Shown here: piece by piece, positions 1 to 7,930 of the stretch
Layout of the letters: every line of letters starts with the position of its first letter
Numbering within the stretch: position 1 is the stretch's first letter
Source of the DNA: Pseudomonadota bacterium
Lineage (GTDB): Bacteria; Pseudomonadota; Alphaproteobacteria; Rhizobiales; Devosiaceae
DNA length: 23,495 nt
Assembly: GCA_023390785.1 (NCBI GenBank)
Contig: JAEWCE010000148.1
Span: 1 to 23,495, forward strand
Direction: 5' to 3'
Made by a program: the position numbers and the translations under genes
The notes under the pieces: generated by a model
What the model was told of the DNA's origin: nothing
The model's database searches: none
The model's input: the letters and a program-made list of their open reading frames with translations, nothing else

Positions 1-34
1 CCTCCCCCTTGCGGGGAGGGGACGGGGGTGGGGG
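1..34. repeat. GC-rich hairpin, probable dispersed intergenic repeat
   Basis: CCTCCCC (1-7) pairs with GGGGAGG (13-19) around a 5-base loop and is followed by a G-rich run. From memory, similar C-rich/G-rich palindromes recur between genes in alphaproteobacterial genomes, but copy number cannot be seen in one window. It lies downstream of the minus-strand gene ending at 68 and could also act as its terminator; no T-tract is visible. Confidence 0.4.
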
Positions 35-67
35 CCGCAAGCCCCGGTGATTCTATTCTGAACCGAT

Positions 68-604
68 TTAGTTGGTGACGGTGACGGTCGGCATCACCTT
101 GCCGGCGAGGTCGGTGCTGGTGGTGCCGGCGTCGGCGGGCAGGCTCCAGAAGATGAACTGCGTCGAGCCCAGCCCCTGCTCGGAATAGTAGTAGTTGAGG
201 AACTCGAGCTCCTGGTCCTGCACCTTGACGTTGTAGTGCATGCTGCCCCAGTCCTTGCCGTTGATGGTGGTCGTCGTCTCGTCGAACGCCTTGACCGGGT
301 CGGCGGCGCCCGACTGCTTGGTGGCGAACTGCAGGATGGCGTCGTGATAGGCCTTGAGGTCGACCGAGGGTTCCTCGGTGACGATGGCGAAGCCGGCCTT
401 GCCGTCCTTGGAGAAATACACGAATTCCTGGTCGCCGGTGCCCTGCCCGGCCTCCCAGACGGCCGGATCGACGCAGGCCTCGATCTTGAGCTTGGCGCTC
501 TTGATCAGGTTGGCCGAGCCGCAATCGGGGTCGGCGGCGACCGCCGGCAGCGACATCAGCGCCAGGCCGAACGCGGCGCCGACGAACAGTGATTTGGTGA
601 ACAT
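68..604 (-). CDS. small secreted protein of unknown function (paralog 1 of a tandem pair)
   Basis: A 178-aa protein with a clear Sec signal peptide (MFTKSLFVG, hydrophobic core, cleavage near AVAA/DPDC at about residue 24), so it is probably periplasmic. I do not recognise the family. The mature part carries the blocks ACVDPAVWEAGQGTGDQEFVY, a Tyr-rich LNYYYSEQGLGS and a C-terminal VMPTVTV strand. All recur in the next gene upstream (687-1193), so the two are tandem duplicates. The ATG at 604 was chosen because AGGAAG sits six bases ahead and the signal peptide begins there; the open frame runs further upstream but reads as Ser/Arg-rich noise. Two cysteines (DPDCG and EACVD) could form a disulfide. 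No enzyme motif is visible. Confidence 0.75.
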   Translation of the reverse strand: MFTKSLFVGAAFGLALMSLPAVAADPDCGSANLIKSAKLKIEACVDPAVWEAGQGTGDQEFVYFSKDGKAGFAIVTEEPSVDLKAYHDAILQFATKQSGAADPVKAFDETTTTINGKDWGSMHYNVKVQDQELEFLNYYYSEQGLGSTQFIFWSLPADAGTTSTDLAGKVMPTVTVTN

Positions 605-633
605 CAAAGACTTCCTTTGCACGGGGATCATGC

Positions 634-677
634 GGCATCCGCCCCGCTGACGACGGGACCGGATGCCGGCATGCCGG
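634..677. other. inverted repeats between the two paralogs
   Basis: GGCATCC (634-640) is complementary to GGATGCC (661-667), and the latter runs into the perfect 12-base palindrome CCGGCATGCCGG (666-677). It lies just after the stop of the gene at 687-1193 and ahead of the ribosome binding site of the gene at 68-604. It could terminate or attenuate transcription between them. No T-tract is present. Confidence 0.35.
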
Positions 678-686
678 TATGATACG

Positions 687-1193
687 TTACCCGCCGATCT
701 TGACGGTCGACGCGAAGACGCCCGCCTTGTAGGCGGCGGCAGTGGAGTCTGTAGTGAGGCTATACGACAGAATCTGGACCGACCCGAACCCCGGCTGCGA
801 ATAGTAGAAGTTCTGGAACAGGATGGGGTTGCCGCCGTTGGCGACCTCGTACTCGATGACGTTGAACGGCTTGCCGTCGATGTTTTCGATGCGCTCGGAG
901 GCGATCGAGACATCGTCCTTCTTGTCGCCGACGCCGTGGATGGCGTTGGCGATGATGGCGTCGCGGAACTTGGCGATGGGGAAGGTTTCGGCCTCGGTGA
1001 TGACCATCAGGCCGAAATTGCCGTCGGCGGTGGAATAGACGAATTCCTGCGCCCCGGTGCCCTCGCCCGCCTTCCACTCCTCGTCGACGCAGGCATTGAG
1101 CTTGACGGTCTTGCTGGAAATGTCGGTGCAGGCCCAGGCCGGCGTGCTGATGGCCAGCGCCAGGACGGCGCCGGCGATGATGGATTTACGCAT
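687..1193 (-). CDS. small secreted protein of unknown function (paralog 2 of a tandem pair)
   Basis: A 168-aa protein starting MRKSIIAGAVLALAIST with a signal peptide cleaved near PAWA/CTD, so probably periplasmic. Shared blocks with the downstream neighbour at 68-604 are LNACVDEEWKAGEGTGAQEFVY, a GLMVITE/GFAIVTEE strand, a NFYYSQPGFGS segment and an STVKI end. The spacing is conserved, so they are diverged duplicates of one fold. Function is unknown and no catalytic residues stand out. Start ATG at 1193 follows a GGGGG run about seven bases upstream and precedes a good signal sequence. With about 80 bases between them the two genes may form a short operon. Confidence 0.75.
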   Translation of the reverse strand: MRKSIIAGAVLALAISTPAWACTDISSKTVKLNACVDEEWKAGEGTGAQEFVYSTADGNFGLMVITEAETFPIAKFRDAIIANAIHGVGDKKDDVSIASERIENIDGKPFNVIEYEVANGGNPILFQNFYYSQPGFGSVQILSYSLTTDSTAAAYKAGVFASTVKIGG

Positions 1194-1333
1194 GATGATG
1201 AGACCCCCGGACGGACGAAATAGCCGGACCGGAATGGGGCACGACCGCGGCGCCGGCGCAAGGGGAAACATGCAGCCCGGCGGGCGCCGCTCACACGCCG
1301 CAATGCGGCCGGAAAGCGGCGGGAATCGGACGT

Positions 1334-2098
1334 CTAGCGGACCGCGACGATGAACAGGCGGGGGAAGCGCAGCAGCACCTTGCCGTCGATGGTGGCCGGA
1401 TAGGCGCGAGCGATGCGGGCGGTGTAGTCGGCAAGGAACGCGGTGCGCTCGTCGGGCGCCAGCGGCTCGAGGAAGGGCCTCAGGCCGGTCGACTTCACCC
1501 ACTCGACGATGGCCGCCGCGTCGGCCAGAACGTGGTTATAGATGCTGTGCCAGAGCTCGACGCGGCGCGCGAACGGCTTCAGCGCGTCGTAGTAGACGTG
1601 CGGCGCCGGCAGTGGCAGGCGCGCGGCATCCTTGAGACGCTCGGCCCACGGACGGTCGGCCGCCACCTCGCGCATCAGCCGGTGGGTCGGCTCGGCGAGA
1701 TTGTCGGGCATCTGCACCGCAAGGCACGCCCCCTCGCCCAGCGCCGCCAGCACCGCGGGCAGCACGTCGAGATGGTTGGGCAGCCATTGGTAGATGGCGT
1801 TGGCGAAAACGAGGTCGGTGCCCGGCTCGGGCCGCCAGGTGTTGGCGTCCGCAAGCGCGAAGCTCGCCTGCGGCAGCCGCTTGCGCGCCTCATCCAGCAT
1901 GGCCGGCGAAGTGTCGAGGCCGACGGTCGCCGCCTCCGGCCAGCGTGCGACCAGGAGTTCGGTGGAATTGCCCGGTCCGCATCCCATGTCGACGATGCGC
2001 CGCGCCGTGTGCAGCGGCACCTGCGCCACCAGATCACGCGCCGGACGCGTGCGCTCGTCCTCGAAGCGGGCATAGAGGGAGGGAGACCAGTCGGACAT
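1334..2098 (-). CDS. tam: trans-aconitate 2-methyltransferase
   Basis: A 254-aa SAM-dependent methyltransferase, close to the roughly 250 aa of E. coli Tam. It begins MSDWSPSLYARFEDERTRPA, the Tam family signature. SAM motif I is VDMGCGPGNS (residues 36-45), followed by GLDTSP for the ribose-binding acidic residue and FANAIYQWLPNH typical of Tam. In the known family the enzyme methyl-esterifies trans-aconitate, a spontaneous by-product of cis-aconitate that inhibits aconitase, in the cytoplasm. The ATG at 2098 gives the conventional N-terminus; a GTG three codons upstream is possible. It is divergent from the FAD oxidase at 2250. Confidence 0.87.
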   Translation of the reverse strand: MSDWSPSLYARFEDERTRPARDLVAQVPLHTARRIVDMGCGPGNSTELLVARWPEAATVGLDTSPAMLDEARKRLPQASFALADANTWRPEPGTDLVFANAIYQWLPNHLDVLPAVLAALGEGACLAVQMPDNLAEPTHRLMREVAADRPWAERLKDAARLPLPAPHVYYDALKPFARRVELWHSIYNHVLADAAAIVEWVKSTGLRPFLEPLAPDERTAFLADYTARIARAYPATIDGKVLLRFPRLFIVAVR

Positions 2099-2249
2099 GA
2101 GCAGCACTCGCGAAATGATGGCGGGTGGTAGGCGCCGACCGCAGGGGCGTCAAGAACGCGAGGCGCACCCGATCCTGACCGGCGCGTTCACACAGCGTTC
2201 AGAGCGGCGCCACTAGAGGCGCGGCCCTTCGCAAATACGGGTTTCCGAC

Positions 2250-3629
2250 ATGGACAAGATTTTTCCGCTCGCCGACCAGATCGAGATGCTGGGCACGGCG
2301 CTCAAGGGCCGGGTTATCGGCACCGCGCATCCCGACTACGAGGCGCTGCGTAGCGTCGTGAATGGCAAGTACGACCGTCGCCCGGCGGCCATCATCCGGC
2401 CGGCCAACGCCGCCGACGTCGCAGCCGCGATCAATTTCGCCCAGGCCACCGACCTCGAGCTGGCGATCCGCAGCGGCGGCCATTCCATCACCGGCGCCAG
2501 CGGCTCCGATGGTGGGCTGGTGCTCGACCTGCGTGAGCTCAACGGCATCGACATCGACGCCGAGGCGCGCACCGCCTGGGTCGGCGCCGGGCTGAGCTGC
2601 GGCGAGATCACCCGCGCCGTCGAAGCGCAGGGGCTGATCGTCGGCTTCGGCGACAGCCCCTCGGTCGGCGTCGGCGGCCTGACGCTGGGCGGCGGCATCG
2701 GCTATCTGGTGCGCAAGCACGGCCTCACCATCGACTCGCTGCTGGCGCTCGAGATCGTGACCGCGGCGGGCGACATCCTGATCGCCGACGAGACGCACCA
2801 TCCCGACCTGTTCTGGGCGCTGCGCGGCGGCGGCGGCAATTTCGGCGTTGCCACGCGCTTCAGGTTCCGCCTCCATCCGCTGCCCGCCTTCACCGGCGGC
2901 GCGCTGGCGCTGCCGGCGACGCCGGAGGTACTCGCCGGTTTTGCGGTGGCCGCCGAAGCGGCGCCCGAGGAGCTGTCGAGCATCGTGCTGGTGATGCCGG
3001 CGCCGCCCCTGCCCGTGTTGCCCGCCGAGGTGCACGGCAAGCTGATCGTCGTCGCCCTCATGGCATTTGCCGGCGAACCGGCCGCAGCGCAGGCGGCACT
3101 GGCGCCGTTCCGCGCCCTGGCGACGCCGCTCGCCGATCTGGTGCAGCCGGCCCCCTATTCGAGCCTTTACGAGCTGGCCCCGCCCGAAGTGGGACGACCG
3201 GCGGTGACCATGCGCAGCCGCCTCGTCGACGGCCTCAGCCTCGAGCAGGCGCACGAGATGATTGCAGCGCTCGAGCGCTGCACGGCGCCGATGAAGATGG
3301 CGCAGTTGCGCGTGCTCGGCGGCGCGGCGTCGCGTGTACCGGTCGGGGCCACGGCGTTCGCGCACCGGCAGAGCCGCATGCTGGTGGCGTTCCTGTCGAT
3401 GTATGGCGGAAGCCCGGACCTGGTAGCCGAGCAGGAGGCCTGGGCCGACGCGGCGATGGCGTCGTTCCGCGGCCACGAGACTGGCGCCTATGTGAACTTC
3501 CTCGGGCCGGAGGGTACATCGGGACTGGGCATTGCCTATCCCCCGGCGACGCTGGCGCGGCTGCGCGAAGTCAAGCGCCGCTATGACCCCGAGAACCTGT
3601 TCCACCTCAACCAGAACATCGTTCCATAA
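2250..3629 (+). CDS. FAD-linked oxidase, berberine-bridge-like family
   Basis: A 459-aa FAD-binding oxidoreductase of the PCMH/BBE type. The N-terminal FAD domain has RPANAADV, the covalent-FAD motif RSGGHS with His78, and GVGGLTLGGGIGYLVRKHG (about 140-158). The C-terminus RYDPENLFHLNQNIVP is the BBE-domain ending that closes the flavin site. Members oxidise sugars, alkaloids or other secondary alcohols with oxygen; the substrate cannot be read here. Where bicovalent members have a Cys (GxCPTVG), this protein has Ser136 in GDSPSVG, so a single His-FAD bond is expected. No signal peptide is seen. The terminator-like stem at 3636-3662 lies just after the stop. Confidence 0.85.
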   Translation: MDKIFPLADQIEMLGTALKGRVIGTAHPDYEALRSVVNGKYDRRPAAIIRPANAADVAAAINFAQATDLELAIRSGGHSITGASGSDGGLVLDLRELNGIDIDAEARTAWVGAGLSCGEITRAVEAQGLIVGFGDSPSVGVGGLTLGGGIGYLVRKHGLTIDSLLALEIVTAAGDILIADETHHPDLFWALRGGGGNFGVATRFRFRLHPLPAFTGGALALPATPEVLAGFAVAAEAAPEELSSIVLVMPAPPLPVLPAEVHGKLIVVALMAFAGEPAAAQAALAPFRALATPLADLVQPAPYSSLYELAPPEVGRPAVTMRSRLVDGLSLEQAHEMIAALERCTAPMKMAQLRVLGGAASRVPVGATAFAHRQSRMLVAFLSMYGGSPDLVAEQEAWADAAMASFRGHETGAYVNFLGPEGTSGLGIAYPPATLARLREVKRRYDPENLFHLNQNIVP

Positions 3630-3635
3630 CGCGCA

Positions 3636-3662
3636 GGCGGGCGGTCCGGTGGACCGCCCGCC
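3636..3662. terminator. stem-loop between convergent genes, probable bidirectional terminator
   Basis: A perfect 12-base-pair stem, GGCGGGCGGTCC (3636-3647) with GGACCGCCCGCC (3651-3662), and a 3-base loop. It sits between the stop of the FAD oxidase (3629, plus) and the stop of the GNAT gene (3672, minus). There is no T-tract on either side, so intrinsic termination is likely rather than shown. Confidence 0.6.
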
Positions 3663-3671
3663 AGCCGCCGG

Positions 3672-4253
3672 TCAGGCCCCTGCGGGCGGCACGGTCTTGC
3701 GCACGACCCATTTGTTCTTGCCGATCCGCCGCTCGATGGCGAAGCCGGCGCTTTCGAACATCGCCAATGTTCCGGCGTGGAGAAAGGTCGGCGATACCAT
3801 CCTGCCGTCGGTGTTTTCGGGGTAGGCTTCGACCACGCCGCCGCCCAGTTGCGCAATCTGCTGCAGAGCGCCGCCAAGCGCCGCTGCGGCAACGCCCTGT
3901 TTGCGGAAATGCCGATCGACGAAAAAGCAGGTGAGGCGCCACGACGGAAGCGTCGTGAGCTCCGCCTCGTAGGCCTTCCGGTTCTTGATGCGCGGCAGCT
4001 CTTCGGGACTGCCGAACTGCGCCCAGCCAACGCACCGATCGCCGTCGAAGACCAGCGCGGCGTGGGCGCGGCCGGCGCGAACGCGGGCCTGCTTGGCGGC
4101 AGCCCGCTCGGCAACGGTGAGCGTGTTCGGCTTGCCTTCGGCGTGAAAGCCGAGGCACCAGCAGCCGCCGAACACACCATCATGCCGCTCGATCAGCGCA
4201 GCATAGGCCGGCCATGTGGCCAGGGTCAGCGACTTGACGGCGTAGCCGGGCAC
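3672..4253 (-). CDS. GNAT-family N-acetyltransferase
   Basis: A 193-aa protein of the GNAT fold, expected to move an acetyl group from acetyl-CoA to an amine; acceptor unknown. Motif A is recognisable in CFFVDRHFRKQGVAAAALGG, with the R/Q-x-x-G/A pyrophosphate loop RKQGVA. Further on, GTLAMFESAGFAIERRIGKNKWVV is the typical last strands of the fold. The N-terminal part has LATWPAYAALIERHDGVFGGCWC, which I have seen in related acetyltransferases. The GTG at 4253 is chosen because it lies two bases after the stop of the upstream oxidoreductase, implying translational coupling. The open frame extends through that gene but is its shadow. Confidence 0.75.
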   Translation of the reverse strand: MPGYAVKSLTLATWPAYAALIERHDGVFGGCWCLGFHAEGKPNTLTVAERAAAKQARVRAGRAHAALVFDGDRCVGWAQFGSPEELPRIKNRKAYEAELTTLPSWRLTCFFVDRHFRKQGVAAAALGGALQQIAQLGGGVVEAYPENTDGRMVSPTFLHAGTLAMFESAGFAIERRIGKNKWVVRKTVPPAGA

Positions 4254-4255
4254 GC

Positions 4256-5275
4256 TCAGCGCCAGCCGAGCCCCGGCGCCACCAGCTTCACCACCGACTC
4301 GATCACGTGGGCGTTGTAATCGACGCCGAGCTGGTTGGGCACGGTGAGCAGCAGCGTATCGGCCTCCTGGATGCCCTCGTCGCCGCGCAATTGCTCCACC
4401 AGCCGGTCGGGCGTGTCGGCATAGGAGCGGCCGAAGGCGGCGCGCTTGGTCGGCTCGATATAACCGAAATGGTCCTCGCTGGTGTCCCGGCCGAAATAAG
4501 CGTGGTCGAGATCGTTGACCAGCGGGAAGATGGATCGGCTGACCGAGACGCGCGGCGTGCGCGTATGGCCGGCTTCCTTCCACGCGGCCTTGTAGGCGCG
4601 GATCTGCTCGGCCTGCTGCACGTGGAACGGCTTTCCGGTCTCGTCGAACACCAGCGTCGAGCTTTGCAGGTTCATGCCCATCTTGGCCGCCCACTGCGCC
4701 GTGGGGGTGCTGGCTGCGCCCCACCAGATGCGCTCGCGCAGGCCTTCCGAGAACGGCTCGAGCCGGAGCAGGCCCGGCGGATTGGGGAACATCGGTCGCG
4801 GATTGGGCTGGGCGAAGCCCTGCCCGCGCAGCACGTCGAGGAACACTTCGGCGTGGCCGCGCGCCATGTCGGCATCGGTCTGTCCCTCGGCCGGCACGTA
4901 GCCAAAATGCCGAAAGCCGTCGATCACCTGCTCGGGCGAGCCGCGCGAGATGCCGAGCTGCAGCCGTCCGCCGGAAATGAGGTCGGCCGCGCCGGCATCC
5001 TCGGCCATGTAGAGCGGGTTCTCGTAGCGCATGTCGATGACGGCGGTGCCGATCTCGATGGTCTTGGTACGCGCGCCGACCGCGGCCAGCAGCGGGAACG
5101 GCGAGCCGAGCTGGCGGGCGAAATGGTGCACGCGGAAATAGGCGCCGTCGGCCCCCACCTCCTCGGCGGCGATGGCGAGGTCGATCGACTGCAGCAGCGC
5201 ATCGGACGCGGTGCGCGTGCCCGAATGCGGCGACGGATTCCAGTGGCCGAAGGAGAGAAAACCGATGGACTTCAT
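4256..5275 (-). CDS. LLM-class flavin-dependent oxidoreductase (luciferase-like)
   Basis: A 339-aa bacterial luciferase-like monooxygenase (FMN/F420-type TIM barrel). Visible family blocks are AEEVGADGAYFRVHHFA near residues 37-53, the strand TKTIEIGTAVIDMRYENPLYMAEDAGAADL, and SGGRLQLGISRGSPEQVIDGF, the usual phosphate/flavin-binding region. The C-terminal half has LLLTVPNQLGVDYNAHVIE. Members oxidise aldehydes, alkanesulfonates or other small organics with reduced flavin and oxygen; the substrate here is unknown. ATG at 5275. It is followed after two bases by the GNAT gene, so the two are probably co-transcribed. No reductase partner is nearby. Confidence 0.83.
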   Translation of the reverse strand: MKSIGFLSFGHWNPSPHSGTRTASDALLQSIDLAIAAEEVGADGAYFRVHHFARQLGSPFPLLAAVGARTKTIEIGTAVIDMRYENPLYMAEDAGAADLISGGRLQLGISRGSPEQVIDGFRHFGYVPAEGQTDADMARGHAEVFLDVLRGQGFAQPNPRPMFPNPPGLLRLEPFSEGLRERIWWGAASTPTAQWAAKMGMNLQSSTLVFDETGKPFHVQQAEQIRAYKAAWKEAGHTRTPRVSVSRSIFPLVNDLDHAYFGRDTSEDHFGYIEPTKRAAFGRSYADTPDRLVEQLRGDEGIQEADTLLLTVPNQLGVDYNAHVIESVVKLVAPGLGWR

Positions 5276-5399
5276 GTGGGCGATTCCCGTGTGACGACTG
5301 CGTTATAGCGGCAGGTGGGACCACGGGGGCGATTTTTCGAGGCGCGACGGCACGACCGATTGTTCACGCTTGTCGAACGGCCGGGCAGAACGGCGTGGA

Positions 5400-6884
5400 T
5401 CAGCCGCCGTCGCGGATGACGCGGCAGGTCTCGATGTCGAAGCTGACGGCGCCCAGGGTCAACGCGGTCTGGTCGCGGAAGCGGCCGGCGAAATCGAGGA
5501 AGCGCTCGACATCGGCGAAATTGCTGATGGCGCCGAGCGACACGCGGATGGCGCCGGCGCTCTTGCCGCGATGCTGCACTATGGTGAGGAAGCGCGGCAG
5601 CGTCATGTCGATGCCCTGCGCCTCTCCGGCCAGCATGTCGTCCTCGGTGAGCCCCTCGGCGGTTTCGCCGGCGCCCGGATTGCAGAAGCAGCCGGTGCGC
5701 AGCGAGATGCCCTCGGCGCCCGCCAGCTCGTCGATGCGGCGATAGTCGAGCAGACGGCCGGCGGGATCGTAGAAATTCATTGTCACCGTGCCGCCCCGCA
5801 TGTCGCTGCTGGCGGGGCCATAGAGCCTGATCATCGGCCGGCCGTTGCTGTGCCGCAGCTCGAGCAGCCGGCCGATCAGCCACTCGGTAAGGCAGGCGAT
5901 GCGCGTCTGGATGGTCTCCATGCCCATGTCGCCGAGCCGGCGCAGGCCGATCTCGACGGCGGGGATGGACAGGAAGTTGAGCGTGCCGTCCTCGAACGCC
6001 GCCTCGCGCGGCGCCAGGATGTGGCGGCGGCCCTGCACGGTGGCGAAATTCACCGTGCCGCCGGCGAACCACGGCCGCGCCAGCAGCGGCAGCACGTCGT
6101 TGCGGATGAGCAGGCAGCCGACGCCCGTGGGGTAGCCGAACATCTTGTAGAACGAGATGGCGACGAACTCGGGCGACACCGCCTGCAAATCGAGCCGGTT
6201 GCTGGGGACGAACGCCGCCGCATCGAGCAGCACATGCCAGCCGCGCGCCTGCGCCGCCTCGACCAGCGCCAACGGGTGCTTGACGCCGGAGAAATTCGAC
6301 TGCGCCGGGAAGGCGAAGAGGCTCGGACCGCTACCGGGGCGATCGAGCGCGGCCAGCAGCGCCGGTTGGTCGATGCGTAGCTCGGGCACGGTGAGCGGCG
6401 CGTACTCGACGGCGGCGCCCTTCCCGGCTGCGAACTCGCGGATGCCGTTGACCGAATTGTGGTTGTCGGCAGTGAGCAGATAGCGCCCGCCCGGGCCGAA
6501 CGGATAGGCCTCGCCCACCAGCTTCAACGCATTGGAGGCGTTGAGCGTGAACACGCAGGTGTAGGCGCCGGTGCCGTTGAACCAGTCGAGCACCCGCGCC
6601 CGCGTGCGCTCCACGGCGGCTGTGCTCGCCGACGAGCTGGGGCTGGCCGAATGCGGATTGCCGAACACCGAGCCGGCCAGGTGCTCGGCGTGCTCGCGCA
6701 TGTGCGAGGCGGCCGGCAGGCCGGCGCCGGTGAAGTCGAGATAGACGGAATTGCCGGCGTCGAGCCGGGCGAAATCGCTGGCGCGCAGGGCATCGAGCGC
6801 GGCGGTGCGGGCATAGGCGGGATGGGCCGCGAGAAAGCGGTCGTAGGAGGACACGGCGGGGGCGACGTCGAGATCCAAAGCCAT
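5400..6884 (-). CDS. aminotransferase class V, molybdenum-cofactor-sulfurase-like
   Basis: A 494-aa PLP enzyme resembling the N-terminal sulfurase domain of eukaryotic MOCOS. Features are VYLDFTGAGLP (48-57), NPHSASPSS, DNHNSVNGIRE with PLP-stacking His142, AFPAQSNFSG (191-200), Asp221 in LLDAAAF, Schiff-base Lys247 in ISFYKMFGYPTG, AGGTVNF, FEDGTLNFLSI and the sulfur-carrying motif RTGCFCNPGA (C399, C401). The family takes sulfur from L-cysteine as an enzyme persulfide; MOCOS transfers it to the Mo-cofactor of xanthine or aldehyde oxidases. No MOSC domain follows, so it is a stand-alone sulfurase or a sulfur donor for an unlinked target; another class V activity such as epimerase cannot be excluded. 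No molybdoenzyme is encoded nearby. An operator-like inverted repeat lies upstream at 6908-6936. Confidence 0.72.
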   Translation of the reverse strand: MALDLDVAPAVSSYDRFLAAHPAYARTAALDALRASDFARLDAGNSVYLDFTGAGLPAASHMREHAEHLAGSVFGNPHSASPSSSASTAAVERTRARVLDWFNGTGAYTCVFTLNASNALKLVGEAYPFGPGGRYLLTADNHNSVNGIREFAAGKGAAVEYAPLTVPELRIDQPALLAALDRPGSGPSLFAFPAQSNFSGVKHPLALVEAAQARGWHVLLDAAAFVPSNRLDLQAVSPEFVAISFYKMFGYPTGVGCLLIRNDVLPLLARPWFAGGTVNFATVQGRRHILAPREAAFEDGTLNFLSIPAVEIGLRRLGDMGMETIQTRIACLTEWLIGRLLELRHSNGRPMIRLYGPASSDMRGGTVTMNFYDPAGRLLDYRRIDELAGAEGISLRTGCFCNPGAGETAEGLTEDDMLAGEAQGIDMTLPRFLTIVQHRGKSAGAIRVSLGAISNFADVERFLDFAGRFRDQTALTLGAVSFDIETCRVIRDGG

Positions 6885-6907
6885 TGCGCAACGCTAGGCG
6901 ATTTTGG

Positions 6908-6936
6908 AACAAATGTCCATTGCTTTCACATTTGTT
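6908..6936. promoter_or_regulatory. perfect inverted repeat, candidate operator
   Basis: AACAAATGT (6908-6916) and ACATTTGTT (6928-6936) form a perfect 9-base inverted repeat with an 11-base spacer. It is AT-rich in a GC-rich genome and starts about 23 bases upstream of the start codon of the sulfurase gene (minus strand). Arm centres are 20 bases apart, about two helical turns, as expected for a dimeric regulator. The regulator is unknown. Confidence 0.45.
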
Positions 6937-6966
6937 AGCACATGGTTGCGCAGCGAATTGATAGTA

Positions 6967-6981
6967 CGCAACTTTGTTGCG
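6967..6981. terminator. short hairpin downstream of mepA
   Basis: CGCAAC (6967-6972) and GTTGCG (6976-6981) form a 6-base-pair stem with a 3-base loop, 19 bases after the stop of mepA on the minus strand. It may help end mepA transcription; no T-tract follows, so this is weak. Confidence 0.3.
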
Positions 6982-6999
6982 AGTGACTGCGGAGGCGCC

Positions 7000-7857
7000 C
7001 TATTTCGCGGCCAGCACGGCGCGGCATTGTTTCGGCAGGTCGGCCAGCGTCAGCGGTGGCGCCGGGGGCGTGGTGCTCGGCTTGTAGGGCGCGTCGGTGA
7101 ACCAGTAGTCGAGCTCGGCGCCGCAGCCGTCACCCGCGGGCGGCGGGTCCTGGTCCTCGCAGAACTGCGCGCCGGGCGGGCACGCGAGCCGCACGTGGAA
7201 ATGGTCGTCGTGCCCGTACCAGGGGCGCAGCTTGCCCAGCACGCTGCGGTCGCGCCAATTGATGCCGCACATCGCCCGCTTGATGCCGGGGGCGACAAAG
7301 ATGCGCGCGACGCCCGGGAGCTGCGCGGCGCGATAGAGCAGCAGGCGCTGCGCCTCGCCGAAGCGTTTGGGATCGACGTCGCGCGTGCCCTTTTTCAGCA
7401 CCGAGCTGGCGGACAGGGTTTCGCGTTCCTTGGCGCTGAGCGTGTGGCCGGGCATAGGCTTCAGCCAGATGTCGACGTCGAGCCCGATCTGGTGCGAGGC
7501 GTGGCCGCTCGGCATCGGCCCGCCGCGCGCCCCGCCCATGTCGCCCACCAGCAGCCCCGGCCAGCCATCCTGCGCCGCCGATGCCGCGAGGGATTCGATG
7601 TAGCCCACCAGCTCCGGCGTGCCCCAGCGCCGATCCCGCGACAGCCGCATCGCCTGCCAATGCGGCCCATCGGCGGGAAGCTGCACCGCGCCGGCGAGGC
7701 AGCCCTTGGCGTAGGAGCCAATGGAGATGGCGGGGCCCCCGGTGGGCGTGTGCACGGCGCCGAAGAGGTCACGCGCGGGGGGATCGGCGAGCGCGGGGGT
7801 GATGAGCGCGAGGGCAAGTAGCGCGCCGGCGACGATGCGGAACATGTGACGCATCAT
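7000..7857 (-). CDS. mepA: penicillin-insensitive murein endopeptidase
   Basis: A 285-aa secreted zinc metallopeptidase of the LAS/M74 type. A signal peptide (residues 1 to about 24, ending TPALA) sends it to the periplasm, where the family cleaves D-Ala-meso-DAP cross-links in peptidoglycan and is not blocked by penicillin. Zinc-site motifs match E. coli MepA: SGHASHQIGLDVDIW gives H119, H122 and D129, and WYGHDDHFHVRL gives H216, H219 and H221. A C-terminal Cys/Pro-rich tail (CPPGAQFCEDQDPPPAGDGC) is present. Start ATG at 7857 or 7854 is preferred, with AGGCGA upstream; the ATG at 7845 has no ribosome binding site. It faces the low-GC island on its 5' side. Confidence 0.88.
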   Translation of the reverse strand: MMRHMFRIVAGALLALALITPALADPPARDLFGAVHTPTGGPAISIGSYAKGCLAGAVQLPADGPHWQAMRLSRDRRWGTPELVGYIESLAASAAQDGWPGLLVGDMGGARGGPMPSGHASHQIGLDVDIWLKPMPGHTLSAKERETLSASSVLKKGTRDVDPKRFGEAQRLLLYRAAQLPGVARIFVAPGIKRAMCGINWRDRSVLGKLRPWYGHDDHFHVRLACPPGAQFCEDQDPPPAGDGCGAELDYWFTDAPYKPSTTPPAPPLTLADLPKQCRAVLAAK

Positions 7858-7930
7858 GCGATGAGTCGCCTGCTGATCCTACGGAGCATCGGCAGGGACC
7901 AGCGCGGCCGCCTCCGGTTGCCGCAGCATC

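Noticed and set aside
2199..3605. 468-codon minus-strand ORF antisense to the FAD oxidase
   Set aside because: Arg/Gly/Gln-rich translation with no motifs; mirror of a high-GC gene with clear FAD motifs on the other strand.
4307..6380. long plus-strand ORFs (4307-5308, 5370-6380)
   Set aside because: Shadows of the LLM oxidoreductase and the sulfurase; no domain is recognisable.
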